Assembly: GCA_016721245.1 (NCBI GenBank)
Contig: JADKIQ010000019.1
Location: forward strand, 1-64,000
DNA from: Sphingobacteriales bacterium
GTDB lineage: Bacteria; Bacteroidota; Bacteroidia; Chitinophagales; JADIYW01
Length of the DNA stretch: 64,000 bases
Direction of reading: 5' to 3'
The position numbers and the translations under genes were made by a program. The notes under the pieces are model-generated. The model searched no databases and was not told the DNA's origin. It worked only from the letters and a program-made list of their open reading frames with translations. Below are positions 18,726 through 26,343 of this stretch, piece after piece (position 1 is the stretch's first letter; every line of letters starts with the position of its first letter).

Positions 18726-19013
18726 TTAGTGCCAGAGAGCTTCTATGAATTTATAACACACATAAAAAATACCCGATAGTAAGAAGCCGATAATGCCGAT
18801 TAATATCAAAATGATGATGCCAAATCCTGCGAAGACACCCTTGTCGGTAGTTTTTTGCTGACGATTTATCAATCTTGGGATATAGGCGTCCACTTTTTCA
18901 CTTGCTTCTGTAAAAGAGATGGAATAATAATTCATCACAACTCTCACCGCTTCTTCTCTTTTGCCGTTTAAGATATACTCATCGATTAGTTTATTGGCTT
19001 CCTCTTTTTCCAT
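18726..19013 (-). CDS. Small single-pass membrane protein with an L7/L12-like helix
   Basis: A 95-residue protein. The N-terminal half (EYILNGKREEAVRVVMNYYSISFTEASEKVDAYI, read in parts) resembles the short helix-turn-helix stretch of the ribosomal L7/L12 C-terminal domain that recurs in small Bacteroidota membrane proteins. The C-terminal half is one or two hydrophobic helices (GFGIIILILIGIIGFLL). No function is known. It follows the VanZ-like gene by 34 bases on the same strand, so the two may be cotranscribed. Confidence 0.6.
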   Translation of the reverse strand: MEKEEANKLIDEYILNGKREEAVRVVMNYYSISFTEASEKVDAYIPRLINRQQKTTDKGVFAGFGIIILILIGIIGFLLSGIFYVCYKFIEALWH

Positions 19014-19047
19014 GTATAAATATTTGCTGAAGTCGCTTTAATTCGCG

Positions 19048-19605
19048 TTACAATTTATAACTATTTTTTAAATGAACCATTCTGTTGATTTTCTCAAATA
19101 AGAAATAAAAAAGCAAGGTGCCTATGATGTTCATCAGAATATCTTTGCGGGAATCAAAATTCAAGTGCCATTGAGATTGATGCTTATACCAGTTTTGAAA
19201 GAATTCATTTAAAAATCCGAAAATATTAAATACAATTACAATTCCTAAACGCTCATTTTTTTGGAGGGTTAATTTGTTTTGAAAAATGGAGTAATACACT
19301 GCCATTTTTATGCAGATAATAAAGCCAAACAGCAAATGCTCAAAGGAATTGATGATGATTTCAATCCCGTCATAAAATTTATATGGACGGCTTCTGTCAA
19401 TGCAAATTAACAGCACATAGCCGACAAAAAGTGCATTTAATAATTTGTAGTTGTATGCGGAAATATATTGCTTATTCGAGTTCAGGTATTCCAAAGAAAT
19501 AAACATCACCGGGTAATAATACAGAAGTTGATATTGTTTGGATAGAATGATTGACAACAATATAAAAACCGCAAAGACTCTAACTCTTGAAACAGACATG
19601 CTCAA
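19048..19605 (-). CDS. VanZ-like membrane protein
   Basis: A 185-residue membrane protein with about five hydrophobic segments. The C-terminal part is VanZ-like: SFEHLLFGFII, then FGFLNEFFQNW and SRKDILMNIIGTLLFYFLF, where the D-x-x-x-N-x-x-G pattern matches the VanZ signature near the last helix. VanZ relatives are linked to glycopeptide tolerance or to envelope roles, but most have no known function. Its start lies 66 bases before the stem-loop at 19672-19700. Confidence 0.65.
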   Translation of the reverse strand: MSMSVSRVRVFAVFILLSIILSKQYQLLYYYPVMFISLEYLNSNKQYISAYNYKLLNALFVGYVLLICIDRSRPYKFYDGIEIIINSFEHLLFGFIICIKMAVYYSIFQNKLTLQKNERLGIVIVFNIFGFLNEFFQNWYKHQSQWHLNFDSRKDILMNIIGTLLFYFLFEKINRMVHLKNSYKL

Positions 19606-19671
19606 AGATAAGGTTGCTCACCTAAGCCATTTGTTTTTTAATCTTTCTTAATACTATTTTGCTGCACCCAT

Positions 19672-19700
19672 AAAAAAAGCTCAGGCATTGCATCTGAGCT
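19672..19700 (-). terminator. Intrinsic terminator with no gene upstream of it
   Basis: AGCTCAG (19678-19684) pairs with CTGAGCT (19694-19700) around a 9-base loop. Read on the minus strand, the stem runs into seven T residues (19672-19678 on the plus strand are A). No T-run follows on the plus strand. The only minus-strand sequence before it is the non-coding stretch 19701-19935, so it may end a small RNA. Confidence 0.65.
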
Positions 19701-19810
19701 ACACGCAACTAAGAATTATTGAAATTTATGAGAAACTCATAAAAAGGTTAATCATAGTTTTATGGTCGTTTTATGGTATTTGTTTTTGTACTACAAGGTT
19801 ACGTTGTTCC

Positions 19811-19824
19811 TTGATGTAAATCAA
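19811..19824. promoter_or_regulatory. Perfect FNR/CRP-family operator-like palindrome
   Basis: TTGATGTAAATCAA is a perfect TTGAT-N4-ATCAA palindrome, the canonical FNR-type site also used by Crp/Fnr-family regulators in Bacteroidota. It is centred about 118 bases before the ATG of the GbsR/MarR-like gene (plus) and about 27 bases upstream of the start site predicted from a minus-strand TAACCTTG box (19794-19801). Either could be its target. Confidence 0.6.
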
Positions 19825-19924
19825 TTATAATGAGTAAGCGGTCATTTTCAATGAGTATTCGGTAAAATATGGTTAAAGTCCCGAATCGCTTTCAGTATTT
19901 CTTGAAAGTTTTAAAACTTTATCT

Positions 19925-19932
19925 TAAATTTG
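19925..19932 (+). promoter_or_regulatory. TAnnTTTG-type -7 promoter box
   Basis: TAAATTTG matches the Bacteroidota -7 consensus TAnnTTTG. A TTG at 19902-19904 sits at about the right -33 distance. The start ATG follows three bases after the box, so the transcript would be leaderless or nearly so. Confidence 0.4.
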
Positions 19933-19935
19933 AGT

Positions 19936-20445
19936 ATGCAAGTAAAAGAAGCCAAACAACAGTTTGTACAGGCCTGGGGAGCTCTTGGTTCTCAATGGGG
20001 AATCAATAAAACCATGGCGCAGATTCATGCGCTGATGATGGTTTCCACAGATGCACTCAGTACGGAAGAAATCATGTCGGAATTATCTATTTCCAGAGGA
20101 AACGCCAATATGAATATTCGTGAACTCACAGATTGGGGATTGGTGACCAAGGTTTTTAAACCGGGCGAAAGAAGAGATTATTTTGTTGGAGAAAAAGATG
20201 TATGGAAGATTGCCAGACAGGTGGCTAAAATCAGAAAAACACGGGAACTGGATCCTATCTTAAAATTACTGACCAACCTGAAAGAACTGGATATTCCGGT
20301 GAAAAACGAGGATACAAAACAATTTCAAAAATTGGTAAATGAAGTATACCAGCTTGCCACCAAAGTAGATCGCCTGATAGAAGGTGTGTTTAAAGCAGAA
20401 GAAAGCTGGTTCTGGGATAAGATGCTGAAATTATTCGCGAAATAA
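19936..20445 (+). CDS. GbsR/MarR-family transcriptional regulator
   Basis: A 169-residue winged helix-turn-helix regulator, start at ATG 19936 (a TTG two codons earlier is less likely). Residues about 20-95 give the DNA-binding domain: INKTMAQIHALMMVSTDAL, STEEIMSELSISRGNANMNIRELTDWGLV as the helix-turn-helix, and a wing at KPGERRDYFVG. The C-terminal helices probably dimerise. GbsR-type proteins in the family control osmoprotectant genes in Bacillus, but the ligand and target here are unknown. It stands alone between convergent and divergent neighbours; a perfect FNR-like site lies upstream. Confidence 0.85.
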   Translation: MQVKEAKQQFVQAWGALGSQWGINKTMAQIHALMMVSTDALSTEEIMSELSISRGNANMNIRELTDWGLVTKVFKPGERRDYFVGEKDVWKIARQVAKIRKTRELDPILKLLTNLKELDIPVKNEDTKQFQKLVNEVYQLATKVDRLIEGVFKAEESWFWDKMLKLFAK

Positions 20446-20446
20446 A

Positions 20447-20944
20447 TCACTCCATACTATTCTCCATATTTTCTAAAATGCGCACCACGGCAGGACAGAT
20501 TTCCGTATTCTTTACGGTCAGTTCTAAAATCTGCTGCATCTTTTTTCGCTTGGTGTGCGGGTAATCCTTACAGGCAAACGGTCGCACTTCATAAATAGAA
20601 CATTTATTATCTGTTCCTAAAAAAGTACAGGGTATTTTATTTAAAACCGTATCACCATCATCATCTTTTACAACATATCTCGCCATGAAATCTTTTGCTG
20701 AAATATGCAGGTGTCTGGATATGCGATTGATGTCTTCATTGGAAACTAAGGCTGGAGTGGTTTTGCAGCAGTTGGCACATTGCAGACAATCTATTTCAGC
20801 AAATACTTCTTCATGTTGTGTGTGAAATAATTCATCCACATCGTAAGACTTCAGTTTCTTTAGTTCAAGAATAAGCTTTTGGTAGGCCTTTTTATTTTGT
20901 AAAGCTTGGTGTTTGAGGTTTGATATTTCGTTTTGGAGATTCAT
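20447..20944 (-). CDS. YkgJ-type cysteine cluster protein
   Basis: A 165-residue cytoplasmic protein of the YkgJ/CxxCxxCC family, presumed to bind zinc or an iron-sulfur cluster. Conserved cysteines: DCLQCANCCKTTPAL, IPCTFLGTDNKCSIYEVRPFACKDYP, and a late Cys near EICPAVV. The RPFACKDYP motif is diagnostic. Some members resemble Fe-S oxidoreductases, but no reaction is known. Its stop is two bases from the stop of the convergent regulator gene. The intergenic repeat element lies upstream. Confidence 0.85.
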   Translation of the reverse strand: MNLQNEISNLKHQALQNKKAYQKLILELKKLKSYDVDELFHTQHEEVFAEIDCLQCANCCKTTPALVSNEDINRISRHLHISAKDFMARYVVKDDDGDTVLNKIPCTFLGTDNKCSIYEVRPFACKDYPHTKRKKMQQILELTVKNTEICPAVVRILENMENSME

Positions 20945-20972
20945 GTTTTATTACACGCAGAGATTGATGATA

Positions 20973-21077
20973 ACGTCATTGCGAGGAACGAAGCAATCTG
21001 TTGAATAAAATTGCACAGATTGCTTAGCATTACTATTACTGCAAACTCAATAATTTACAATGCATTCGCAATGACGT
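20973..21077. repeat. Nested inverted-repeat intergenic element
   Basis: Outer arms ACGTCATTGCGA (20973-20984) and TCGCAATGACGT (21066-21077) are perfect 12-base complements. An inner pair AAGCAATCTG (20991-21000) and CAGATTGCTT (21016-21025) is also perfect. The words GTCATTGCGAGGAACGAAGC are those of a repeat widely dispersed in Bacteroidota and other genomes. The right half is degenerate: the GAGGAACGAAG segment has no partner. Confidence 0.75.
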
Positions 21078-21085
21078 AGAACTCA

Positions 21086-21427
21086 CTATTTCACTTTCAC
21101 TTTATATCCTTCTTTTTCCAGAATTTCTTTTACTTTTTGTTTGAAATCTCCCTGAATCACGATTTCACCGTCTTTGGCAGAACCGCCCACACCGCATTTG
21201 GTTTTCAGCAGTTTCGCCAGCGCTTCCAGGTCTTCTGTTTTGCCAATAAAGCCTTCAATTAAAGTGACGGTTTTTCCTTTACGTTGTTTCTTGTCAATAG
21301 AGACAATAAGTTGTTGTTTATTATTGGGCAAGGTTTCCGTTTCTTCCTCTTCTGTTTCAAATTTAAAATCCGGGTTGGTGGAGTAAACGGTAGCAGCACC
21401 TAATTTCTTTTTCCAGTCGTCGGTCAT
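21086..21427 (-). CDS. yciH: eIF1/SUI1-like translation factor (YciH family)
   Basis: A 113-residue protein with a SUI1 domain at residues about 38-113: QLIVSIDKKQRKGKTVTLIEGF, then LEALAKLLKTKCGVGGSAKDGEIVIQGD, the hallmark KTKCGVGGS-G-I-IQGD of the family. In bacteria the homologue YciH is a non-essential factor affecting start-codon selection. The N-terminal 37 residues are acidic (EEEETE) and probably flexible. It precedes the lipid kinase gene's stop by two bases in the reverse direction, so the two form a tight minus-strand pair with the kinase upstream. Confidence 0.9.
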   Translation of the reverse strand: MTDDWKKKLGAATVYSTNPDFKFETEEEETETLPNNKQQLIVSIDKKQRKGKTVTLIEGFIGKTEDLEALAKLLKTKCGVGGSAKDGEIVIQGDFKQKVKEILEKEGYKVKVK

Positions 21428-21429
21428 AC

Positions 21430-22329
21430 TTATAATTTAAAATCTTTATCCACTAAATAATTCAGTGCCTGTTTTTTGCAACTCACTTCAATGTAATTTG
21501 TTTTTCCTTTATAGTCGCCGTCCATCTGTATGCTTTCAATCTTGTTTGTCCTGATTTTTAAGATCTTATTGACCTGATGCGTTTCCAGCATGGACTGGCT
21601 GGCGATATCACCGTACAATGCTTCATAAATCAGATTCGGCACTTTAGAGCGGTCGAAATTTTTCACAATGGTGATTTCAAATTTACCATCATTTAAGATA
21701 CTGTTTTTTGTAAATTCTACATTATAACCCAGTTGTCCGGTGCTTGTAATAAGTACAGTAAAAGCCTCCGTCTCTATTGTTTTTTCATTGTCGATTTCAA
21801 TAGAAAAATGCGGTAATTTATAGGTGAATGCAGTGGTTAAAACGCCCGTTAAATAAGCACCGATGCCGCGAAACGGAATCTTGTCGAATTGTTCCACCAC
21901 TTTAGCATCATAGCCAATACCGGCCGCCATAAAGAATGGTTGTCCGTTTAAAATAAGTGCATCAATTTTAAAGGCTTTTCCCGTATTGATAAGTTGAATG
22001 GATTTAGCCACGTCTATCGGGATTTTGAGTTTTCGTGCGTTTGCATTTCCCGAACCGGTTGGGATACTTGCCATGATGATAGGCTTATTTACCAGTACCT
22101 GACCCACTTCGTTCTGTGTACCGTCGCCGCCGGCAACAGCCAGTATATCTATGCCTTCAATCAGTGATTGTTGTGCTATTTTGATGGCGTGACCCGCATA
22201 TTTGGTCACGAAAATATCGTACTCAAATTTTGATAAATCCAGATTTTGTTTTACTAAACGTTCAGAGAACTTTGCACCAAAGGTGCCGCCTGATTTTGGA
22301 TTTACTATAAAGCGTACTTTCTTCTTCAT
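21430..22329 (-). CDS. Diacylglycerol/lipid kinase (DagK/YegS family)
   Basis: A 299-residue kinase, start chosen at 22329 (MKKKVRFIVNPKSGG) because the family motif follows directly. The catalytic domain shows VNPKSGG near residue 10, then GGDGTQNEVGQVLVN (the nucleotide-binding GGDGT) and IPTGSGNANARKL. The C-terminal beta domain has PFFMAAGIGYDAKVVEQFDK and ends with SIQMDGDY. It likely phosphorylates diacylglycerol or a sphingoid-type lipid; Bacteroidota make sphingolipids, so the latter is possible but unproved. It is the second of three close minus-strand genes. Confidence 0.9.
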   Translation of the reverse strand: MKKKVRFIVNPKSGGTFGAKFSERLVKQNLDLSKFEYDIFVTKYAGHAIKIAQQSLIEGIDILAVAGGDGTQNEVGQVLVNKPIIMASIPTGSGNANARKLKIPIDVAKSIQLINTGKAFKIDALILNGQPFFMAAGIGYDAKVVEQFDKIPFRGIGAYLTGVLTTAFTYKLPHFSIEIDNEKTIETEAFTVLITSTGQLGYNVEFTKNSILNDGKFEITIVKNFDRSKVPNLIYEALYGDIASQSMLETHQVNKILKIRTNKIESIQMDGDYKGKTNYIEVSCKKQALNYLVDKDFKL

Positions 22330-22333
22330 GAAC

Positions 22334-22858
22334 TTATTCTTTATTCTCTTTCTCAAATTGTGTAATCAGTGATGCCACATGTTCCATCATATTCGATTCT
22401 ATGCTTGCTGCGTTTTTAGGATACGTTTTCAAAGTTTTTTTGTCCTTCAACCATTTGATGATCCGGTCATTTTTTAAATAAAATCGTTCCTCTGATTTGG
22501 TGAAATCGTTTGAATTAAATTCTTTAAAAGTAATTGAAAATTTATAAGTGTAGTATTCTTTAAAAATAAAAACCGGATGATTGTCTTCTATGTAGTTAGA
22601 AATAACAGTTTTACCCATTTCGCCAAAATAAATTTCTTTGATTAGTTTTATTTCATTCAATTGTTCAGTATAAACGGTAATTTCATTTCCTTCGGTAGAT
22701 AAACCCTGATCTGATTTTAAAATGGCAGTTTGATAATTCTTTGAATATGTATTCGTTTTTTCTACTATTGAACGAATATAAGCGATATCACTTTCGCTTT
22801 GGGAATAAGCGAAAAAATAATAAAATGAAGTCAGTAAAAATAATAAGGCATTTTTCAT
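22334..22858 (-). CDS. Hypothetical exported protein
   Basis: A 174-residue protein with a signal peptide (MKNALLFLLTSFYYFFAYSQ), start chosen at 22858; an upstream ATG at 22882 would add eight residues and place the start three bases from the nadC stop. The mature part is charged and beta-rich (GLSTEGNEITVYTEQLNEIK, FIFKEYYTYKF) with no recognised domain. It lies between nadC and the lipid kinase in one minus-strand row, four bases before the kinase start. Confidence 0.65.
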   Translation of the reverse strand: MKNALLFLLTSFYYFFAYSQSESDIAYIRSIVEKTNTYSKNYQTAILKSDQGLSTEGNEITVYTEQLNEIKLIKEIYFGEMGKTVISNYIEDNHPVFIFKEYYTYKFSITFKEFNSNDFTKSEERFYLKNDRIIKWLKDKKTLKTYPKNAASIESNMMEHVASLITQFEKENKE

Positions 22859-22885
22859 TATTGAATTATTTAATTGCTTCATTAT

Positions 22886-23737
22886 TTAATTAATCTCCGC
22901 TTTCAAACTCAAATCCAGACTTTTTACGGAATGGGTAAGTGCACCCACAGAAATAAAATCCACCCCGGTTTCAGCAAACGAACGGATGGTTTCTAAAGTG
23001 ATGCCGCCGCTCGCTTCGGTCTCGTATTTTCCGTTAATTAAATCAACGGCTTCTTTTACCTTTTCAGGTACAAAATTATCCAGCATAATTCTGTCAACGC
23101 CACCGCACAACAGCACTTCTTTCACATTTTCTAAACTGCGGGTTTCCACTTCAATGCGAAGATTCAGATTATTTACTTTTAAATACTCATGTACTTTATG
23201 AACTGCCTTAGTGATGCCGCCGCAGAAATCAATGTGATTATCCTTCAGCATAATCATATCGTATAAACCAAAACGATGGTTGAAACCACCACCTACGGTT
23301 ACTGCATACTTTTCCAGAAAACGAAGGTTAGGAGTAGTTTTGCGGGTGTCGATGACTTTGGCCTTAGTGCCTTCAATGGCTTTTGCATATTCACTGGTTT
23401 TAGTCGCAATACCACTCATGCGCTGCATACAATTTAAAACGAGGCGTTCTGCTGTTAAAATGGAAATGGCACTTCCGTAAACATGAAAAGCAACATCGCC
23501 ATATTTTATGGTGGAGCCTTCCGGAATATGAACATCTACACGTAAGTCTTCATCCACTTTTGCAAAAACTGCTTCAGCTACTTCCAGTCCGCACAAGATG
23601 CCATTATCTTTTACTAAAAGCCTTGCTTTTCCTTGTGCATCTTTGTCGATTGAAGCCAGGGAAGAATGATCTCCTTCGTGTACATCTTCCCGTAAAGCAT
23701 CTGTGATAAATTTGTTGAGTTCTTGATTGTCTAACAT
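22886..23737 (-). CDS. nadC: Nicotinate-nucleotide pyrophosphorylase (quinolinate PRTase)
   Basis: Makes nicotinic acid mononucleotide from quinolinate and phosphoribosyl pyrophosphate in NAD synthesis. The 283-residue length is typical. Motifs: DALREDVHEGDHSSL at the start, AERLVLNCMQRMSGIAT, then DTRKTTPNLRFLEKYAV (quinolinate-binding Arg and Lys) and GGGFNHRFGLYDMIMLKDNH. The C-terminal barrel has LRIEVETRSLENV, DRIMLDNF and EASGGITLETI with the phosphate-binding GG and VGALTHS. No nadA or nadB is near. A TACTTTTG box lies four bases before the start. Confidence 0.96.
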   Translation of the reverse strand: MLDNQELNKFITDALREDVHEGDHSSLASIDKDAQGKARLLVKDNGILCGLEVAEAVFAKVDEDLRVDVHIPEGSTIKYGDVAFHVYGSAISILTAERLVLNCMQRMSGIATKTSEYAKAIEGTKAKVIDTRKTTPNLRFLEKYAVTVGGGFNHRFGLYDMIMLKDNHIDFCGGITKAVHKVHEYLKVNNLNLRIEVETRSLENVKEVLLCGGVDRIMLDNFVPEKVKEAVDLINGKYETEASGGITLETIRSFAETGVDFISVGALTHSVKSLDLSLKAEIN

Positions 23738-23769
23738 ATAGCAAAAGTAGTAATTTTAAGTATCCTAAA

Positions 23770-24162
23770 TTACTCTTTTTCGAAACGGATTTCCTGAATG
23801 TAATTTACACCGTCTGATTTTTTAACATAAATGTAGGTTCTGAAATTAGCTGAATTCGTTTTCAGACTTCCAATGATGTATTGTGCGCCATCCGGAGATG
23901 AGCCTTTATGTACCACTGAAAATTCTCTGCTGGAAAACTTGCCTAAAAAGCTTTTTAAAATCATTTCAGCCTGCTCACTGCTGTAATTGTCAGCATTGTC
24001 ATCAATGGTAATATCCACCCGTTTGTCGAAGTTTCTGGCAATTGCAGATGCATTGGCGGTTTTTAAAGCAGCAGGCACAGAACTGATTACATCCTGACTT
24101 TCTGCATGCATGCAAAAAAGTAAACAAAATATAAAGAGCAATATTGGCTTTAAAACCTTCAT
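23770..24162 (-). CDS. DUF4783 exported protein
   Basis: A 130-residue exported protein, start at 24162 (MKVLKPILLFIFCLLFCMHAESQ signal). The mature part is one DUF4783 domain: DVISSVPAALKTANASAIARNFDKRVDITI, EQAEMILKSFLGKF, and GSLKTNSANFRTYIYVKK, an NTF2-like fold by the family. It is found across Bacteroidota next to housekeeping genes, often nadC. No activity is known. It sits 32 bases upstream of nadC on the same strand, consistent with a common transcript, and is divergent from gpmI. Confidence 0.85.
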   Translation of the reverse strand: MKVLKPILLFIFCLLFCMHAESQDVISSVPAALKTANASAIARNFDKRVDITIDDNADNYSSEQAEMILKSFLGKFSSREFSVVHKGSSPDGAQYIIGSLKTNSANFRTYIYVKKSDGVNYIQEIRFEKE

Positions 24163-24247
24163 AAAATCGTATTTTCGTGTATTGTATCGCACAATCTGTG
24201 CCAAAGAAAGGCTAAAAATAGTTTTTTTTTAATAAAAATTAACAAAA

Positions 24248-25774
24248 GTGAGTCAGCAACAAAAAGCAATGTTGATAATTATGGATGGATGGGGTATAAA
24301 CCGTAACCCTGCATCCAGTGCTATCGAGGCGGCCAATAAGCCTTTTACCGATAGTTTGTATCTGAATTATCCCAATACAGGTTTACTGACACATGGCGAA
24401 TATGTTGGTTTGCCTGAAGACCAAATGGGAAACTCGGAAGTAGGACATATGAATTTGGGTGCAGGAAGAGTGGTGTATCAGGATTTGATGCTGATTAACA
24501 AAAAAGTACAAAGCGGAGAATTAGGTAAAAATGAAGTGCTGCTGGCTGCCTTTGAATATGCGAAATCCAATCAAAAGAAAGTTCACTTTATGGGACTGGT
24601 TTCCGACGGAGGTATTCACTCGCATATCAATCATTTAAAAGCCCTGATAAAAAGCGCACAGGAAAATGGTGTGCAACATAGTTTTGTGCATGCCTTTACT
24701 GATGGCAGAGATACGGATCCAAAGAGTGGATTGCCTTTTATGCAGGACTTGCATAATTTTTGTTTGAATACACCAACGAAGATAGCTTCTGTGTGTGGAC
24801 GTTATTACGCGATGGACAGAGATAAACGCTGGGAGCGCATTAAACTTGCGTATGACTTGCTGATGAAAGGAAAAGGTGAAAAATTTGCAAATGCGGTAGC
24901 CGGAATTCAGGCATCGTATGCAAATAATGTTACGGATGAATTTATTAAGCCAATTGCGGTGACAGACGAAACAGGAAATCCGCTGGCTGTAATAGAGCAG
25001 GATGATGTGGTGATTTGCTTCAACTTTAGAACGGATAGATGCCGTGAAATTACGACGGTACTGACACAAAAAGAAATGTCCGATTTTGGCATGCAGACAC
25101 TGCCTTTGTATTATGTAACGATGACGATTTACGACGCAGGTTTTGCTAATGTTAAAACTATTTTTGGAAAAGATAATATTCCGAATTCATTGGGAGAGGT
25201 CATTTCAAAAAACGGATTGACACAATTGCGTATTGCGGAAACGGAAAAATACCCGCACGTTTCATTTTTCTTTTCCGGCGGGAGAGAGGAAACGTTTGAA
25301 GGCGAGGAACGCATCATGATTCCGTCTCCGAAAGTAGCTACCTATGATTTGCAGCCGGAGATGAGTGCGCAGGAAGTGAAGAATGCAGTGATAGAATATA
25401 TCGATGAAAAAACACCGGATTTTATTTGTCTGAATTTTGCGAATACGGATATGGTAGGACATACCGGTGTGTTTAGTGCTGCCGTAAAAGCGGCCGAAAC
25501 AGTGGATAGCTGTGTAGAGGAAGTGGTTAAGAAAGCACTCGAAAAAAACTATGCAGTTTTAGTAACGGCCGATCACGGAAATGCAGATTATATTGTAAAT
25601 ACAGATGGTACACCCAATACGGCTCATACCAAAAATATTGTACCCTTATTTTTTATCAGCAATTTTTATAAAGACACCATGCAGCCCGGAAAACTGGCGG
25701 ATATCGCACCAACGATTTTAAAAATAATGAATCTGGAAATCCCGAAAGAAATGGACGGTACGCCTTTGTTTTAA
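24248..25774 (+). CDS. gpmI: 2,3-bisphosphoglycerate-independent phosphoglycerate mutase
   Basis: Interconverts 3- and 2-phosphoglycerate in glycolysis using two manganese ions. The 508-residue length matches the family. LIIMDGWG (metal ligand Asp13) opens the protein and NSEVGHMNLG at 62-71 holds the phosphoserine Ser63. HAFTDGRDTDPKSG and CGRYYAMDRDKRWER are the sugar-phosphate-binding loops, and NFANTDMVGHTGV and VTADHGNAD give the remaining metal ligands. The start is a GTG at 24248; no ATG lies between it and the conserved core. It is followed after two bases by a small lipoprotein gene. Confidence 0.97.
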   Translation: MSQQQKAMLIIMDGWGINRNPASSAIEAANKPFTDSLYLNYPNTGLLTHGEYVGLPEDQMGNSEVGHMNLGAGRVVYQDLMLINKKVQSGELGKNEVLLAAFEYAKSNQKKVHFMGLVSDGGIHSHINHLKALIKSAQENGVQHSFVHAFTDGRDTDPKSGLPFMQDLHNFCLNTPTKIASVCGRYYAMDRDKRWERIKLAYDLLMKGKGEKFANAVAGIQASYANNVTDEFIKPIAVTDETGNPLAVIEQDDVVICFNFRTDRCREITTVLTQKEMSDFGMQTLPLYYVTMTIYDAGFANVKTIFGKDNIPNSLGEVISKNGLTQLRIAETEKYPHVSFFFSGGREETFEGEERIMIPSPKVATYDLQPEMSAQEVKNAVIEYIDEKTPDFICLNFANTDMVGHTGVFSAAVKAAETVDSCVEEVVKKALEKNYAVLVTADHGNADYIVNTDGTPNTAHTKNIVPLFFISNFYKDTMQPGKLADIAPTILKIMNLEIPKEMDGTPLF

Positions 25775-25776
25775 CT

Positions 25777-26325
25777 ATGAAATATCTATTCATCATACTA
25801 TTATTTTTGGTTGCCTGCCAAAATGAGCAAACGAAACAGGAATCTTCTTCCGAAAAAAAAGTTTATTTCGATTTGGCTAAAATGGTACAGTCGGATATTG
25901 ATAAAAATACACAACAAAGTTGCGGTGAAGAAAAACTGGTATCTGTAAATGGCAATACAGAGTCTAAAAGTATAGATACTCTGGACTGGAAAAAAGAACT
26001 GCAGATTTTGCTGGACTGTGATATTAATAAACCAAGCTGGAAAGACAAATATGAGGTGCAAATTTTAAACGATCATCAGAAATATATTTATACTGCGAGT
26101 TCCTCTAAAATTCCGGTACGTAAGATGACTGTAAATTATGAGCAGAAAAGCGGTATGGTTATTTCTATAGAAATTGAAAAGAAAACAGGAACAGCCTTTT
26201 TTTCAAATGAACAGCAAATTATCTATTATCCGGAAAAGTCATTTAAAATTAATGCCAGTCAGAAAGCATTATTTATGAAGGATTTTAATTCGGAAGTGGA
26301 TGTGAAATATCTTTGTAAAAATTAA
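25777..26325 (+). CDS. Hypothetical lipoprotein
   Basis: A 182-residue protein with a lipoprotein signal (MKYLFIILLFLVACQNEQ; Cys14). The mature region has two cysteines around residues 50 and 89 that could pair, and a C-terminal beta-rich part (KMTVNYEQKSGMVISIEIEK). No domain recognised. It begins two bases after the gpmI stop and 18 bases before hisS, so it is probably transcribed between them; such linkage shows no functional tie. Confidence 0.7.
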   Translation: MKYLFIILLFLVACQNEQTKQESSSEKKVYFDLAKMVQSDIDKNTQQSCGEEKLVSVNGNTESKSIDTLDWKKELQILLDCDINKPSWKDKYEVQILNDHQKYIYTASSSKIPVRKMTVNYEQKSGMVISIEIEKKTGTAFFSNEQQIIYYPEKSFKINASQKALFMKDFNSEVDVKYLCKN

Positions 26326-26343
26326 AATAAGCAGTTAAAAAGC

